From Planktotalea sp. (lineage in GTDB: Bacteria > Pseudomonadota > Alphaproteobacteria > Rhodobacterales > Rhodobacteraceae), in the NCBI RefSeq assembly GCF_018607965.1, contig NZ_JABBAM010000114.1, positions 1 through 32,761 on the forward strand: a stretch of DNA of 32,761 nucleotides, in the 5' to 3' direction. The notes below the pieces were generated by a model. It did not search any database, had not been told where the DNA came from, and saw nothing but the letters and a program-made list of their open reading frames with translations. Position 1 is the stretch's first letter; each line of letters opens with the position of its first letter. The position numbers and the translations under genes are program-made. Shown here piece after piece: positions 25,656 to 32,761 of this stretch.

Positions 25656-27735
25656 GAGCGGTCGGTCCTCTTCTGTTGAAGGACAAGATGGCCATGATAA
25701 TTCCAAGAACGGCGACGGTAATTCCCAAGATCGCAGCAACTTCGCCGAAATCGAGAACCACCAACATCGCAGCAACGACGACTGGTCCGATGACGGATCC
25801 GATACGTTCACTGGTGCGCAAAAGGCTAAGCGCGCCTGTCCGCGTTATGTCCGGGCTTTTCTCTGCCGCTTCCATCGCCGCAACAATCAGCGGTGCTTTC
25901 AAGAAAGAATGCACGATACCAAGGGCGACAACCACAGTCAGCACCATCGCAACGCTCGCGCTTTGATATAGGCCAAGCAGCACGATGCCAGATGCAATTG
26001 TTGCACCGATGACCATCCACAAGTTCTTGCCAAGGCGATCCGCAAAACCGGATGCCAACGGGCTGATTGGAATGATGATCAAGGAATACAACATCATCAC
26101 GCGGCCAATCTCAGACTGGGTCGCATCCAAGCTGGCCAGATAGATCGGAACGAAGAGATACAGAAATCCTGTCAGAATGACTTTCGCAGGGATCGCGCAA
26201 AACAGAACGATCAACACAAATTGCGAGTTGCGCAAAAGCGTAGCGATTGGACTTTTGCTGACGCCCACAGGTTTCTTCTTTTGCTCTGGCTCTGGCAAAT
26301 CAATGCTCAGCATGCTGTAGCCCAAAATACCAGCCATTACCGCAAATCCAGTCGCGACCAAGAAGACCGGTTTGTAGCCAAGCCAATCAGCTAAAATCGC
26401 ACCAATTGCAGTTCCGCACATCGTTGCGGTCATCAAAACGCCCACAAAGACAGCCATGCCGCGTGCTCGGTTTTCTGCAACGACGACAGCTGCGATGTAG
26501 CTTTGGCAACTGATAGTGATAACCGCGTAACCAACAGCCGTCATAGAGCGGCCAATCAAAATATCATTCCCGCTTTGCGCCATGTAGCAGAATAAATATC
26601 CTGCAATGGCTGGCAAGAGACCTGCTAGAAACAAAGGTCTGTTCCCAAACTTATCTACCAGTTTGCCCGCGAATGGCGTGAAGACTGCGATGACAAACAT
26701 GAAGGCCGAAATCGGCAGACCCATCATGATGTCGCGTGAGAACAAATCACTATCGGAATAGAATTCCGCCACGAACAAAGGCAAAAACGACTTTTGCAGC
26801 TCTTCGGCGAAACAGAAAACAAACAACGGTATGCGGGCATCCATGATCGACGCTTGTTGGCGCTTGTCAGTGATGAAAAGACTTGTGCGCTCTGCTAATG
26901 TGATAAGCATCGCTTTGCGACCCGCATCTGCAACGCTCACGATTGCGACGTTGACGCGATCTTTTAGGGTGGCGTTGTAGACGTTAAGCGTTTTGACAAA
27001 ACTCGTCAGACGGCCACGACCTAGCCCGCCCTCATATTGACGCAAATCACCACTTGCGCGTCTGTTCAAAGCGCGCTCCACGACGCGGAAAGGTTCCGCA
27101 AGTTGCGAGGCTGATAAAACAACGACAACTTCCAAAGCGACCAGTGAAACGGCGATCAAAATAACCAGCGTGTCGAAGAAAACTGACGTCATTTTGCCGT
27201 TCATGTAGGTCTCATCGACGACGGACACAATGCTGGCAACGACCGTATCATTCTCAACGATATCAACTGAAATGACTTCGGACGCATTGCCGCTTCTAAA
27301 CAGGATCGATCCAATTTCGCTGATCGATGTGATAACGCGGTAGCCTAAACCCTCTTCAGTTTCAGCGTCCTTATCGATCACCACCTCTGCAACGCCCGCT
27401 TCTGACATTTCCAATTGCTCAGACACAGAAACAACGCGCATTTCGCTGACTTCAGGATGTTCCTCGACCAGTGTAGTTATGTGCTGCTCTAACCCGCGAA
27501 TTTCCTCAAAAGGAATGCCAACACTAATCGCGTATTGAACGTCTTGTTGCACTGACTCAGCAACCGCACGTGCTTTGTCCACAAGGTAGGGGCGCAGACC
27601 AGCGTTGAAATAGACAACTGTGACAATCAAGCTGATGATGGCCGCAATGATCATCGCTAATGAAGTGCTTAAGAAAAGTCGGCGTGAAAAACCAGAAATC
27701 AGCGAAACGCTTGCTGTAGCTTTCTCGTTACTCAT
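25648..27735 (-). CDS. Sensor-HAMP-MFS fusion: periplasmic sensing module joined to a major facilitator transporter
   Basis: 695 residues in two parts. Residues 1-~265 look like a receptor front end: TM1 (about 18-42), a periplasmic domain of ~135 residues and TM2 (about 183-203, LVILIAVSLVALEVVVVL). A HAMP-like segment follows (EPFRVVERALNRRASGDLRQ and on). From about residue 280 onward the chain is a major facilitator with about 12 hydrophobic helices. It carries the MFS motif A between helices 2 and 3 (GKLVDKFGNRPLFL) and its second-half counterpart (ADRLGKNLWM). There is no kinase, cyclase or methyl-accepting output. ATGA overlap with the upstream sensor-like gene and an 8-base overlap with the binding-protein gene tie the three together. 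A ligand-gated transporter or a transporter acting as sensor output are both possible. The substrate is not predictable. Confidence 0.8.
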   Translation of the reverse strand: MSNEKATASVSLISGFSRRLFLSTSLAMIIAAIISLIVTVVYFNAGLRPYLVDKARAVAESVQQDVQYAISVGIPFEEIRGLEQHITTLVEEHPEVSEMRVVSVSEQLEMSEAGVAEVVIDKDAETEEGLGYRVITSISEIGSILFRSGNASEVISVDIVENDTVVASIVSVVDETYMNGKMTSVFFDTLVILIAVSLVALEVVVVLSASQLAEPFRVVERALNRRASGDLRQYEGGLGRGRLTSFVKTLNVYNATLKDRVNVAIVSVADAGRKAMLITLAERTSLFITDKRQQASIMDARIPLFVFCFAEELQKSFLPLFVAEFYSDSDLFSRDIMMGLPISAFMFVIAVFTPFAGKLVDKFGNRPLFLAGLLPAIAGYLFCYMAQSGNDILIGRSMTAVGYAVITISCQSYIAAVVVAENRARGMAVFVGVLMTATMCGTAIGAILADWLGYKPVFLVATGFAVMAGILGYSMLSIDLPEPEQKKKPVGVSKSPIATLLRNSQFVLIVLFCAIPAKVILTGFLYLFVPIYLASLDATQSEIGRVMMLYSLIIIPISPLASGFADRLGKNLWMVIGATIASGIVLLGLYQSASVAMVLTVVVALGIVHSFLKAPLIVAAMEAAEKSPDITRTGALSLLRTSERIGSVIGPVVVAAMLVVLDFGEVAAILGITVAVLGIIMAILSFNRRGPTAHA

Positions 27736-28574
27736 GACGGTTCACCCGCCTTGTCCGATTTATGTTCATCCGTGTGTGGTTCCAAATATTGATCCAACTC
27801 TGCGGAGGCGATTGAAAACGCGCTTTGACCTGCTTCAATCGTTGAAACAATGTCTTGAGCAGCTTCGGGTAAGTCGCTGATTTTAGTGACTGTCCCAATC
27901 AAATCAGGATCAAGCGCGCGATAAGCGTGTCGCACGCCAGAGAATTGGAAGATGATGAACGGCACCAACAAAACGGCAACCAAAGCAAAAATCGCGAGAT
28001 ACGCATTCGTCATATTTTTCAGCGACCGGTTTGCACGGCTTAGATATTGTCGCGTCGGTGTCGTGAGAACGATAGCCCCCATCACAGCATCGCTTGAATC
28101 GTATAAAATGCGCCCCGTATAAAGATGCGGTCCGGCATCAAAAAGCGTGACTTTATCGCGCGCGCCAAGAACTCGGCGAAATGCTTGTTCGCGCTCACTG
28201 GCCAAACGTTCAACTTGCTTTGGATCGTTGGCGTCGGTGGCAATGGTACCGGAAACAACAATTGGTGCGCCAATCGGAGAAACAACCTCGATCCGCACAA
28301 TGCTCGCGTCACGGGCGCGTTCACGATCTAGCAAATCTTGCAGACCCGCCATTTCATCCATCGCCAAACCAAGACCTTCAGCGCGCACAATCGCGGATTC
28401 AATTGTCGATGCAGTAATCTGTAGTTTCGACGATGTCGCTTCAGCAACAAGCGAGCGCAACTTCAGATTGTTGAGGGAACTTTGCAAAAGCAGCATAGAT
28501 GCAATGACGGCGAGTATTGAGATGACAATCTTGAAATACACTTCGCGGAAAACGAACCAATTAACGGATACCAT
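27732..28574 (-). CDS. Two-TM membrane sensor-like protein without recognised output domain
   Basis: 280 residues from ATG 28574, with AGGCG 10 bases upstream. TM1 lies at about 12-33 (VYFKIVISILAVIASMLLL). A periplasmic domain of ~145 residues follows, in which SIVRIEVVSPIGAPIVVSGT and ILYDSSDAVMGAIVLTTPTR resemble a small PAS/Cache-like sensor. TM2 lies at about 181-203 (YLAIFALVAVLLVPFIIF). A short cytoplasmic tail of ~70 residues has no kinase, GGDEF or methyl-accepting domain. The N-terminal half of the downstream MFS fusion has the same architecture, suggesting the two form a heteromeric receptor. The stop overlaps the MFS start by ATGA. This is the first gene after a 154-base gap and may open the main T6SS operon. 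A longer reading to 28649 lacks a good ribosome site. Confidence 0.65.
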   Translation of the reverse strand: MVSVNWFVFREVYFKIVISILAVIASMLLLQSSLNNLKLRSLVAEATSSKLQITASTIESAIVRAEGLGLAMDEMAGLQDLLDRERARDASIVRIEVVSPIGAPIVVSGTIATDANDPKQVERLASEREQAFRRVLGARDKVTLFDAGPHLYTGRILYDSSDAVMGAIVLTTPTRQYLSRANRSLKNMTNAYLAIFALVAVLLVPFIIFQFSGVRHAYRALDPDLIGTVTKISDLPEAAQDIVSTIEAGQSAFSIASAELDQYLEPHTDEHKSDKAGEPS

Positions 28575-28728
28575 AGATCTAGAACGCCTCAAAAATTGAT
28601 AAAACAATAAGTTAGACTTAAGCGTAACCAGATGATCATTTTTTAGCAAGGCAAATGTCTCGAAATCCCGACATGCTTTTCGCTTGAAATCTGAGTTTCT
28701 TCAATGCCACTGCCACTGAAAGCGGCGT

Positions 28729-29025
28729 TTATCCACCGGCAAGAACGGTTGGACAACCCAGCACTATCGTCCCACCATGCGCGCAACTGTCACCAAGGCG
28801 CGCTAGCGGGCGCTTTCCGACCAACACAGTCGCACTGCCTTTGATGATTGTATCGGGGGGGCCAACGCATACGACCATGCTTCCCATTCCGGCCGACGGA
28901 AGCATGCCAATCAATACTGTAGGTGTCGCAGGTGAAACGATTGGTCCACCAACATGCGGAACAAGGACCGTGACCATCGGACAGACATGCATATCAGTTA
29001 TTCGTGATGCGGGCATTCCGGGCAT
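28729..29025 (-). CDS. PAAR-repeat T6SS spike-tip protein
   Basis: 98 residues, almost entirely a PAAR domain. It shows MPASRITDMHVCPM, the PTVLIGMLPSAGMGSMVVC turn, then DTIIKGSATVLVGKRPLARL and DSCAHGGTIVLGCPTVLAGG. The H/C residues in DMHVCPM and DSCAHGG fit the zinc site at the tip of PAAR cones. The protein caps the VgrG trimer and sharpens the spike; it has no N- or C-terminal effector extension. It follows the DUF6931-like gene by 25 bases and ends the vgrG group. The 154 bases beyond it have no clear terminator, so read-through into the sensor/T6SS operon is possible. Confidence 0.93.
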   Translation of the reverse strand: MPGMPASRITDMHVCPMVTVLVPHVGGPIVSPATPTVLIGMLPSAGMGSMVVCVGPPDTIIKGSATVLVGKRPLARLGDSCAHGGTIVLGCPTVLAGG

Positions 29026-29050
29026 AGTTTCAAACTTTCCGTTTCAATTG

Positions 29051-29620
29051 TCACTCTATCAACAAAGGCCAGCCGCCTTGTGCGACTTCAAGTCCGTATC
29101 GATAAGCGCTGCTGTGAACCGCTGCCATACCGTCTTGTGACTTTCCAACCAACAGCGACACCGCACCCAAAAGGGCCGAAGCATGCAAGCCAGTCGCGGG
29201 TAGAACCACAGGTCCATTTTTGGGGCCAATGCTGCCTGATCCATTCCAAGCAATCGCGCAACAGAGCCATCTGAACGGATCTTCGTTCTCTAGGGTCTCG
29301 CCTTCATCCATCAGTCGAATGCGCACGCTTTCTTGCGGATCTTTCACCCATTTCTCAGCAAGCGTCAGGATCTCGTCATCCTTCTCACCAAGCGCTCCAA
29401 ACCTATCACGCATCGTCGCAACAGCCCAACAGACACCTTCACGCGGCGGCATTCCATGTGCGAAATAATTCATCATATCAACCATATGATTGCCCTCAAA
29501 CAACGCCCGCAATGCGACTTCGGGCGGCGTTTCAGCTTCGACAATCTGCGCCCCCTCCTCGCTTAGTTCAAAACGCTCGAGGATAGGTTCGCTGGTCTCA
29601 AAGGGTAGCTTACGTAGCAT
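29051..29620 (-). CDS. DUF6931-like protein between vgrG and PAAR (candidate spike adaptor)
   Basis: A soluble protein of 189 residues without signal peptide or TM helix. It resembles the DUF6931 family, recognised from the block GMPPREGVCWAVATMRDRFG and an alpha-helical layout; the assignment is from memory of the pattern and is tentative. It lies 8 bases after vgrG and 25 before PAAR. Known T6SS effector adaptors and chaperones (DUF4123/Tap, DUF1795/Eag, DUF2169) often occupy this slot. A role in loading cargo or PAAR on VgrG is therefore reasonable but unproven. Later segments include LTLAEKWVKDPQESVRIRLM, FRWLCCAIAWNGSGSIGP, and the C-terminal HSSAYRYGLEVAQGGWPLL. Confidence 0.6.
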   Translation of the reverse strand: MLRKLPFETSEPILERFELSEEGAQIVEAETPPEVALRALFEGNHMVDMMNYFAHGMPPREGVCWAVATMRDRFGALGEKDDEILTLAEKWVKDPQESVRIRLMDEGETLENEDPFRWLCCAIAWNGSGSIGPKNGPVVLPATGLHASALLGAVSLLVGKSQDGMAAVHSSAYRYGLEVAQGGWPLLIE

Positions 29621-29628
29621 TCAAAATC

Positions 29629-31545
29629 CTAGTTGATCATAGTCATCCCGCCCTTCAGCGTTAATACGCCAGAGCCTTTTACAGTCGTGAGCGGCGATTC
29701 AAATGTCGCCATTGCTTTGCCTTTCACTGAAATATTGAGGCCTTTTATATCAAGCTTAGTTTTTGCTTCAAATGTGCTCGACATACCCTCTAAAGACAGC
29801 GTGCCTTTGCTAGCGACATCCACTTTTGACTTGCCCGCGATCTCGACTTTTGGTGCATCAATCAAGATCCCACTCGTGCTAAGTTCAATCTTAGAAGATC
29901 CGACTTTCAGCGTTATCTTTTTTTTGCCAGTCAGCGTTATTTCGTTAGCATCATTGGTATGAGAGTTTTTGACGGTGACTGTCCAATCTTTACCAATATC
30001 AAGTTCGCTTGTCTCGCCGATCGTAGTCGTGTCCAACATTTCGATTTCGCGCACGACGTTTTCGGCAACGATCAATTCGAAATTCTTGGCAGCGCGAATT
30101 GCAATCAATTCGCTGCCTTCCTTGTCATCAAATTCCAACTCGTTCGGATCACTATGCAATTGCGTGCGAAAACCGGACTTGCTTGTATTCTTTTCGGCAA
30201 ACGGCGGTTTGTTCGTTTCGGTGTAAACTTGGCCCGTAACAACAGGTGCATCAGGGTCGCCATGCAGAAATGAAACAAGAACTTCATGGCCGACACGCGG
30301 TGTGAACTGGCCACCGTATCCTTTGCCTGCAAATGGTTCAGAGACGCGAATGTAGCCACTGTTGCTTGCAGCTTTGTCCCAAAAGAACTCAACCTGAACC
30401 CGACCTTGCTCGTCACACGCAATATCGCCCACTTTTGAGCCCCTCGCCCCCACAACAATAGCGTTGTGAACGCCCGCAATTAGCGGCTTGGGTAAGCGCT
30501 CGGGCGCAGGAATATGACTGACTGGCACTGCTTGAAACTTGCAAGTCAAATTCGTCTCGTTTAGTGGCGTGTAGGCAATGTTGGAAATAATATAGCGCCC
30601 TTCAATATCTTCACTATTGTTGCTCGCAATATCGATCTCTTGACCAAGATGCATCGCGGGATGAGCACATTGTCCAGAAATCGCCAATTCCGGCCGCTGA
30701 CTGGCCTGAATAAGCGTCACCAGTTCATTTTTCTTAAGATCACCGACCTTAACATGACGATATTCCAAAACGCTGGGCGTTGCGGGCGATTTTGTTTCGC
30801 TTGATTTCTTTTCACCAGAGGCAACGGCGCTGGCCTTATCCACGTCATAATGGGTCACCTCGACCTTATCAGGTACAAGCGCACGTTTCAGGTGAAGCTG
30901 CGTCGCTTCCATACGAGAGACATCGCTGAACTCCGCGTCAGTCAGTTCAATCGCATCAAAATCATTTGGGAATGGCTTACTAACATCATGAAGCATCAAG
31001 GTTTCAGCAGATTTTCCGTCATGATAGTAAAACGTTAGCCCCTCTTCCGCAAGGATGCGGCGGCAGAATGCCAAGTCGTTCTCATTGTATTGAATGACTG
31101 TGTCGCGTTTCGCTTTGGGAATAGTTCCAGCGACTGTGACCCTTGCGAGCCCATTGCGAGAAAGAACGTCTTTCAAAATATCAAGTGACGTCGATTTTTG
31201 ATAGATTGCGCTGTGAACGCTCAAGCCAAGTATTGCCAATGCAGGTTGGATCACAAACCGCAAACTTGCAGAGCCAGACGCATCCAAGGTGCGCTCGACA
31301 GACATGATAATCCCTTTGAAAACGCGCGGTTCAGTATCCGAATAAACAGCCTTAACAAAGGTTATTTCGCAGTTTTTACCCACAAAACTATCTAACTTAG
31401 ACTCTTGATCCAAAGCCGTAACCGCATAGCTCGGAACCTCAGATAGGCTTTCCTCGATCTTGTAGCCTACAACATCCAAGTCGATTTTCTTATCAATCGA
31501 TAATCTGACAAGTACTTGTTCTGCCTCAGGCATGTCGAATCCCAT
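29629..31545 (-). CDS. vgrG: T6SS spike protein VgrG (TssI)
   Basis: About 638 residues. The gp27-like region covers roughly 1-380, with YSDTEPRVFKGIIMSVERTL, IQYNENDLAFCRRILAEEGL and TFYYHDG. The gp5-like OB fold follows with DEQGRVQVEFFWDK, SGYIRVSEPFAGKGYGGQFT and PRVGHEVLVSFLHGDPDAPV. The hallmark SDPNELEFDDKEGSELIAIR then leads into the gp5 C-terminal beta-helix of repeated short strands, ending GVLTLKGGMTMIN. No effector domain is attached. ATG 31545 is chosen; ATG 31533 has a nearer GGGA site 6 bases upstream, and a TTG at 31560 is also in frame, so the exact start is open. It heads the vgrG-DUF6931-PAAR group. Confidence 0.95.
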   Translation of the reverse strand: MGFDMPEAEQVLVRLSIDKKIDLDVVGYKIEESLSEVPSYAVTALDQESKLDSFVGKNCEITFVKAVYSDTEPRVFKGIIMSVERTLDASGSASLRFVIQPALAILGLSVHSAIYQKSTSLDILKDVLSRNGLARVTVAGTIPKAKRDTVIQYNENDLAFCRRILAEEGLTFYYHDGKSAETLMLHDVSKPFPNDFDAIELTDAEFSDVSRMEATQLHLKRALVPDKVEVTHYDVDKASAVASGEKKSSETKSPATPSVLEYRHVKVGDLKKNELVTLIQASQRPELAISGQCAHPAMHLGQEIDIASNNSEDIEGRYIISNIAYTPLNETNLTCKFQAVPVSHIPAPERLPKPLIAGVHNAIVVGARGSKVGDIACDEQGRVQVEFFWDKAASNSGYIRVSEPFAGKGYGGQFTPRVGHEVLVSFLHGDPDAPVVTGQVYTETNKPPFAEKNTSKSGFRTQLHSDPNELEFDDKEGSELIAIRAAKNFELIVAENVVREIEMLDTTTIGETSELDIGKDWTVTVKNSHTNDANEITLTGKKKITLKVGSSKIELSTSGILIDAPKVEIAGKSKVDVASKGTLSLEGMSSTFEAKTKLDIKGLNISVKGKAMATFESPLTTVKGSGVLTLKGGMTMIN

Positions 31546-31913
31546 CACTAGATGCCGCAACTATGCCGCACATACTCAAAAAACCAATACAATACCTGCG
31601 TAATCCGATATTTTGGGCACCTCAATGGCAAAAGCAGGAAATTATTCTTACTAAGGGCAAGTGGCCCAACAGTCGCGTGCCAAATTCAAAAAAGTAGAGC
31701 GAGAAATGGCACAATAACTATTAACCTTTTATGGTTGGTTCGATCAAGTGTTTTAGCTGCCAGCAACGCTAAGTTAGACGCATGTTATCTTTGCTAAACA
31801 CCGCGATACTTTCAAAAGTCCTCATGGTCTTCTTGAATTTGCTCGTCCATCTCCCCAAAACTCAATCGATCGACCTGTAAAATTGATCAGGACAAATATC
31901 CTTGGAGGCGTCA
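31546..31913. other. Divergent intergenic region between vgrG and the C58 protease remnant
   Basis: This 368-base AT-rich gap must hold the promoter for vgrG (leftward) and probably one for the protease remnant (rightward). No credible gene, convincing -35/-10 pair or full sigma-54 site was found. A GGAGG ribosome site for the rightward gene lies at 31904-31908. Short frames here look like chance. Confidence 0.5.
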
Positions 31914-32686
31914 ATGTCATTGCTCAGCAAGCTGCTCTACCCATTCGTTAGGAACGTACAGAATTCTGCCACAAATTTCGGCGGCCGTTGTGCGTGGCAG
32001 TTCTCTCAGATGCGCGATCCTGTTGCGAGCATAATCGCGACCAACCCAGGGGCAGCTGATGGAATATGTGAAATGTTGTCAGCAAAGTGGCTCGAAGGTC
32101 ATGCCAATGACAATCATATCGCAAATTGGATCATGTCTGGTGATAGTATTGACGCGAGCAAGGTTCGCTACCTTATGCAATTGTTCCTTATCGGAACGAC
32201 TATGAACCGCTCGGCCATCATTAGGCATGCGGTGCCAGGTGGGAAAGTCGATCAGGATGAGGCGAGCCGACTTTGGCTTGATGCTAAGGGCATCATCCGG
32301 CGTAACGGCGTTATTCCAAAGAACTTTAAGGATGGCAGCAAGCAGTCCGTCAAGCTCGGGACGGTGAAAGGTAATACCGGTCGCGCGGGTGGGAACCGTG
32401 GCGTTCCCGCGGGCAATCTCGCGAATCGATTGCTCGGGATTTATACAACGGCAACGGCCATTACGTCATGATTGGGATTTATGGTCCGGGCGGTGGGCGT
32501 GCTATGGCAGCTTGGATCGCAAATGATGTGGCCTTTTTCGACCCCAATTTTGGCGAATTCTATTTCGTGGACAAAGCCAACTTTCTTCAATGGTTACCGA
32601 CTTACTTCAAAAAAAGCCTGTATAGCCTACCCAAGGTCGGGTTGTGCGAAAGATATGAGACTTTCGTTTATGCTAAACGGGTCTGA
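31914..32686 (+). pseudogene. YopT/AvrPphB-type (peptidase C58) cysteine protease, frameshifted and active-site mutated
   Basis: ATG 31914 (GGAGG 5 bases upstream) opens a frame with CAWQFSQM and then GICEMLSAKWLEG, where Cys52 (32067-32069) matches the nucleophile of the C58 family. The frame ends at a TGA at 32469-32471. The matching C-terminal half is in the -1 frame: YNGNGHYVMIGIYGPGGG, then RAMAAWIANDV and FFDPNFGEFYF, the family's His/Asp region. Loss of one G at GGG 32436-32438 would explain the break (ancestral LLGDLYNGNG). The residue expected to be the catalytic His, in GG-H-AMA, is Arg (CGT 32498-32500), one base from His; the Asp 14 residues on is kept. YopT, AvrPphB and relatives are secreted effectors, so this is probably a former T6SS-linked effector. 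Confidence 0.75.
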
Positions 32687-32702
32687 CACCTGCCTCAGAC
32701 CC
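32679..32702 (+). terminator. Hairpin overlapping the stop codon of the protease remnant
   Basis: GGGTCTGA (32679-32686) pairs perfectly with TCAGACCC (32695-32702) around an 8-base loop, followed by CGATTTTC. The 8-bp stem plus short T-run suggests an intrinsic terminator for the rightward gene; its left arm includes the TGA stop. The T-run is short, so efficiency is uncertain. The remaining 59 bases to the window end show nothing else. Confidence 0.55.
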
Positions 32703-32761
32703 CGATTTTCAAAAGAAATTTGCTAAAAAAAATTGCGCGCCCACGCCTAATCCGCTATCGT

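Noticed and set aside
25648..28574. Two-component histidine kinase or chemoreceptor
   Set aside because: Despite the TM-periplasmic-TM-HAMP layout, no H-box, ATPase, receiver or methyl-accepting hairpin is present; the C-terminal part is an MFS transporter.
31707..31723. Sigma-54 promoter (TGGCAC) upstream of the protease remnant
   Set aside because: TGGCAC at 31707-31712 is followed after five bases by CTATT rather than the required TTGC-type -12 element.
31552..31797. Short plus-strand frame in the vgrG upstream gap
   Set aside because: No ribosome site, no recognisable motif, unusual composition, and it overlaps the vgrG start region.
32431..32471. Programmed -1 frameshift joining the two halves of the C58 protease
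   Set aside because: No X-XXY-YYZ slippery heptamer is in frame at CTCGGGATTTAT. Loss of one G gives a natural LLGDLYNGNG reading, and the catalytic His is also mutated, so decay is the simpler explanation.
1..32761. CRISPR arrays or long tandem repeats
   Set aside because: No regularly spaced repeats were seen; the only repeats supported are the IS ends and the short motifs near dusA.

Overview
The window looks like a chromosomal segment of a marine Rhodobacteraceae (Roseobacter-group) alphaproteobacterium. This rests on the long two-module dCTP deaminase, the GCCTCCGGCGGGG-type intergenic terminator common in that family, and the style of the DusA and TauE proteins. It is an inference from sequence style; no species is claimed.

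Left flank (1-3955), housekeeping: the 3' part of a tRNA-Pro(GGG), dcd on the plus strand, then on the minus strand a PhyH-like dioxygenase, a TauE/SafE permease and dusA. dusA is a documented integration target for genomic islands. Its N-terminus carries an unusual extension of about 20 residues that contains a perfect palindrome.

Junction (3956-5425): divergent from dusA is the first ~29 codons of a tyrosine-type integrase. It is cut off by a decayed IS3-family element (4154-5372) with clear terminal inverted repeats, several frameshifts, a nonsense codon and a mutated DDE residue. No target duplication is visible and the rest of the integrase is absent from the other side.

Main body (5426-31545, all minus strand): a compact and apparently intact type VI secretion (T6SS) locus. 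In transcription order it is vgrG, a DUF6931-like gene and PAAR; then a two-TM sensor-like protein, a periplasmic-sensor/HAMP/MFS fusion and a PF04392 binding protein; then tssA, hcp, tssB, tssC, a second tssC-like gene, tssE, tssF, tssG, clpV, a family-3 binding protein, an FHA gene, tssJ, tssK, tssL and tssM. Genes are mostly separated by a few bases or overlap by ATGA, implying one or two long operons. The standard structural subunits are all here: membrane complex TssJLM, baseplate TssEFGK with VgrG/PAAR, sheath TssBC, tube Hcp, cap protein TssA and the ClpV recycling ATPase.

The unusual part is a set of four sensing/transport genes embedded in the secretion operon: two binding proteins, one MFS fusion and one two-TM sensor. 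They have no ABC permease or ATPase, no histidine kinase and no PpkA/PppA pair, although an FHA protein is present. TssM carries a C-terminal peptidoglycan-binding-like domain and a degenerate Walker A.

Right edge (31546-32761): divergent from vgrG is a YopT/AvrPphB-type (C58) cysteine protease, the only effector-like gene in view. It is inactivated by a one-base frameshift and a His-to-Arg change at the expected catalytic position. A hairpin overlaps its stop codon. The right end of the presumed island is not in the window.
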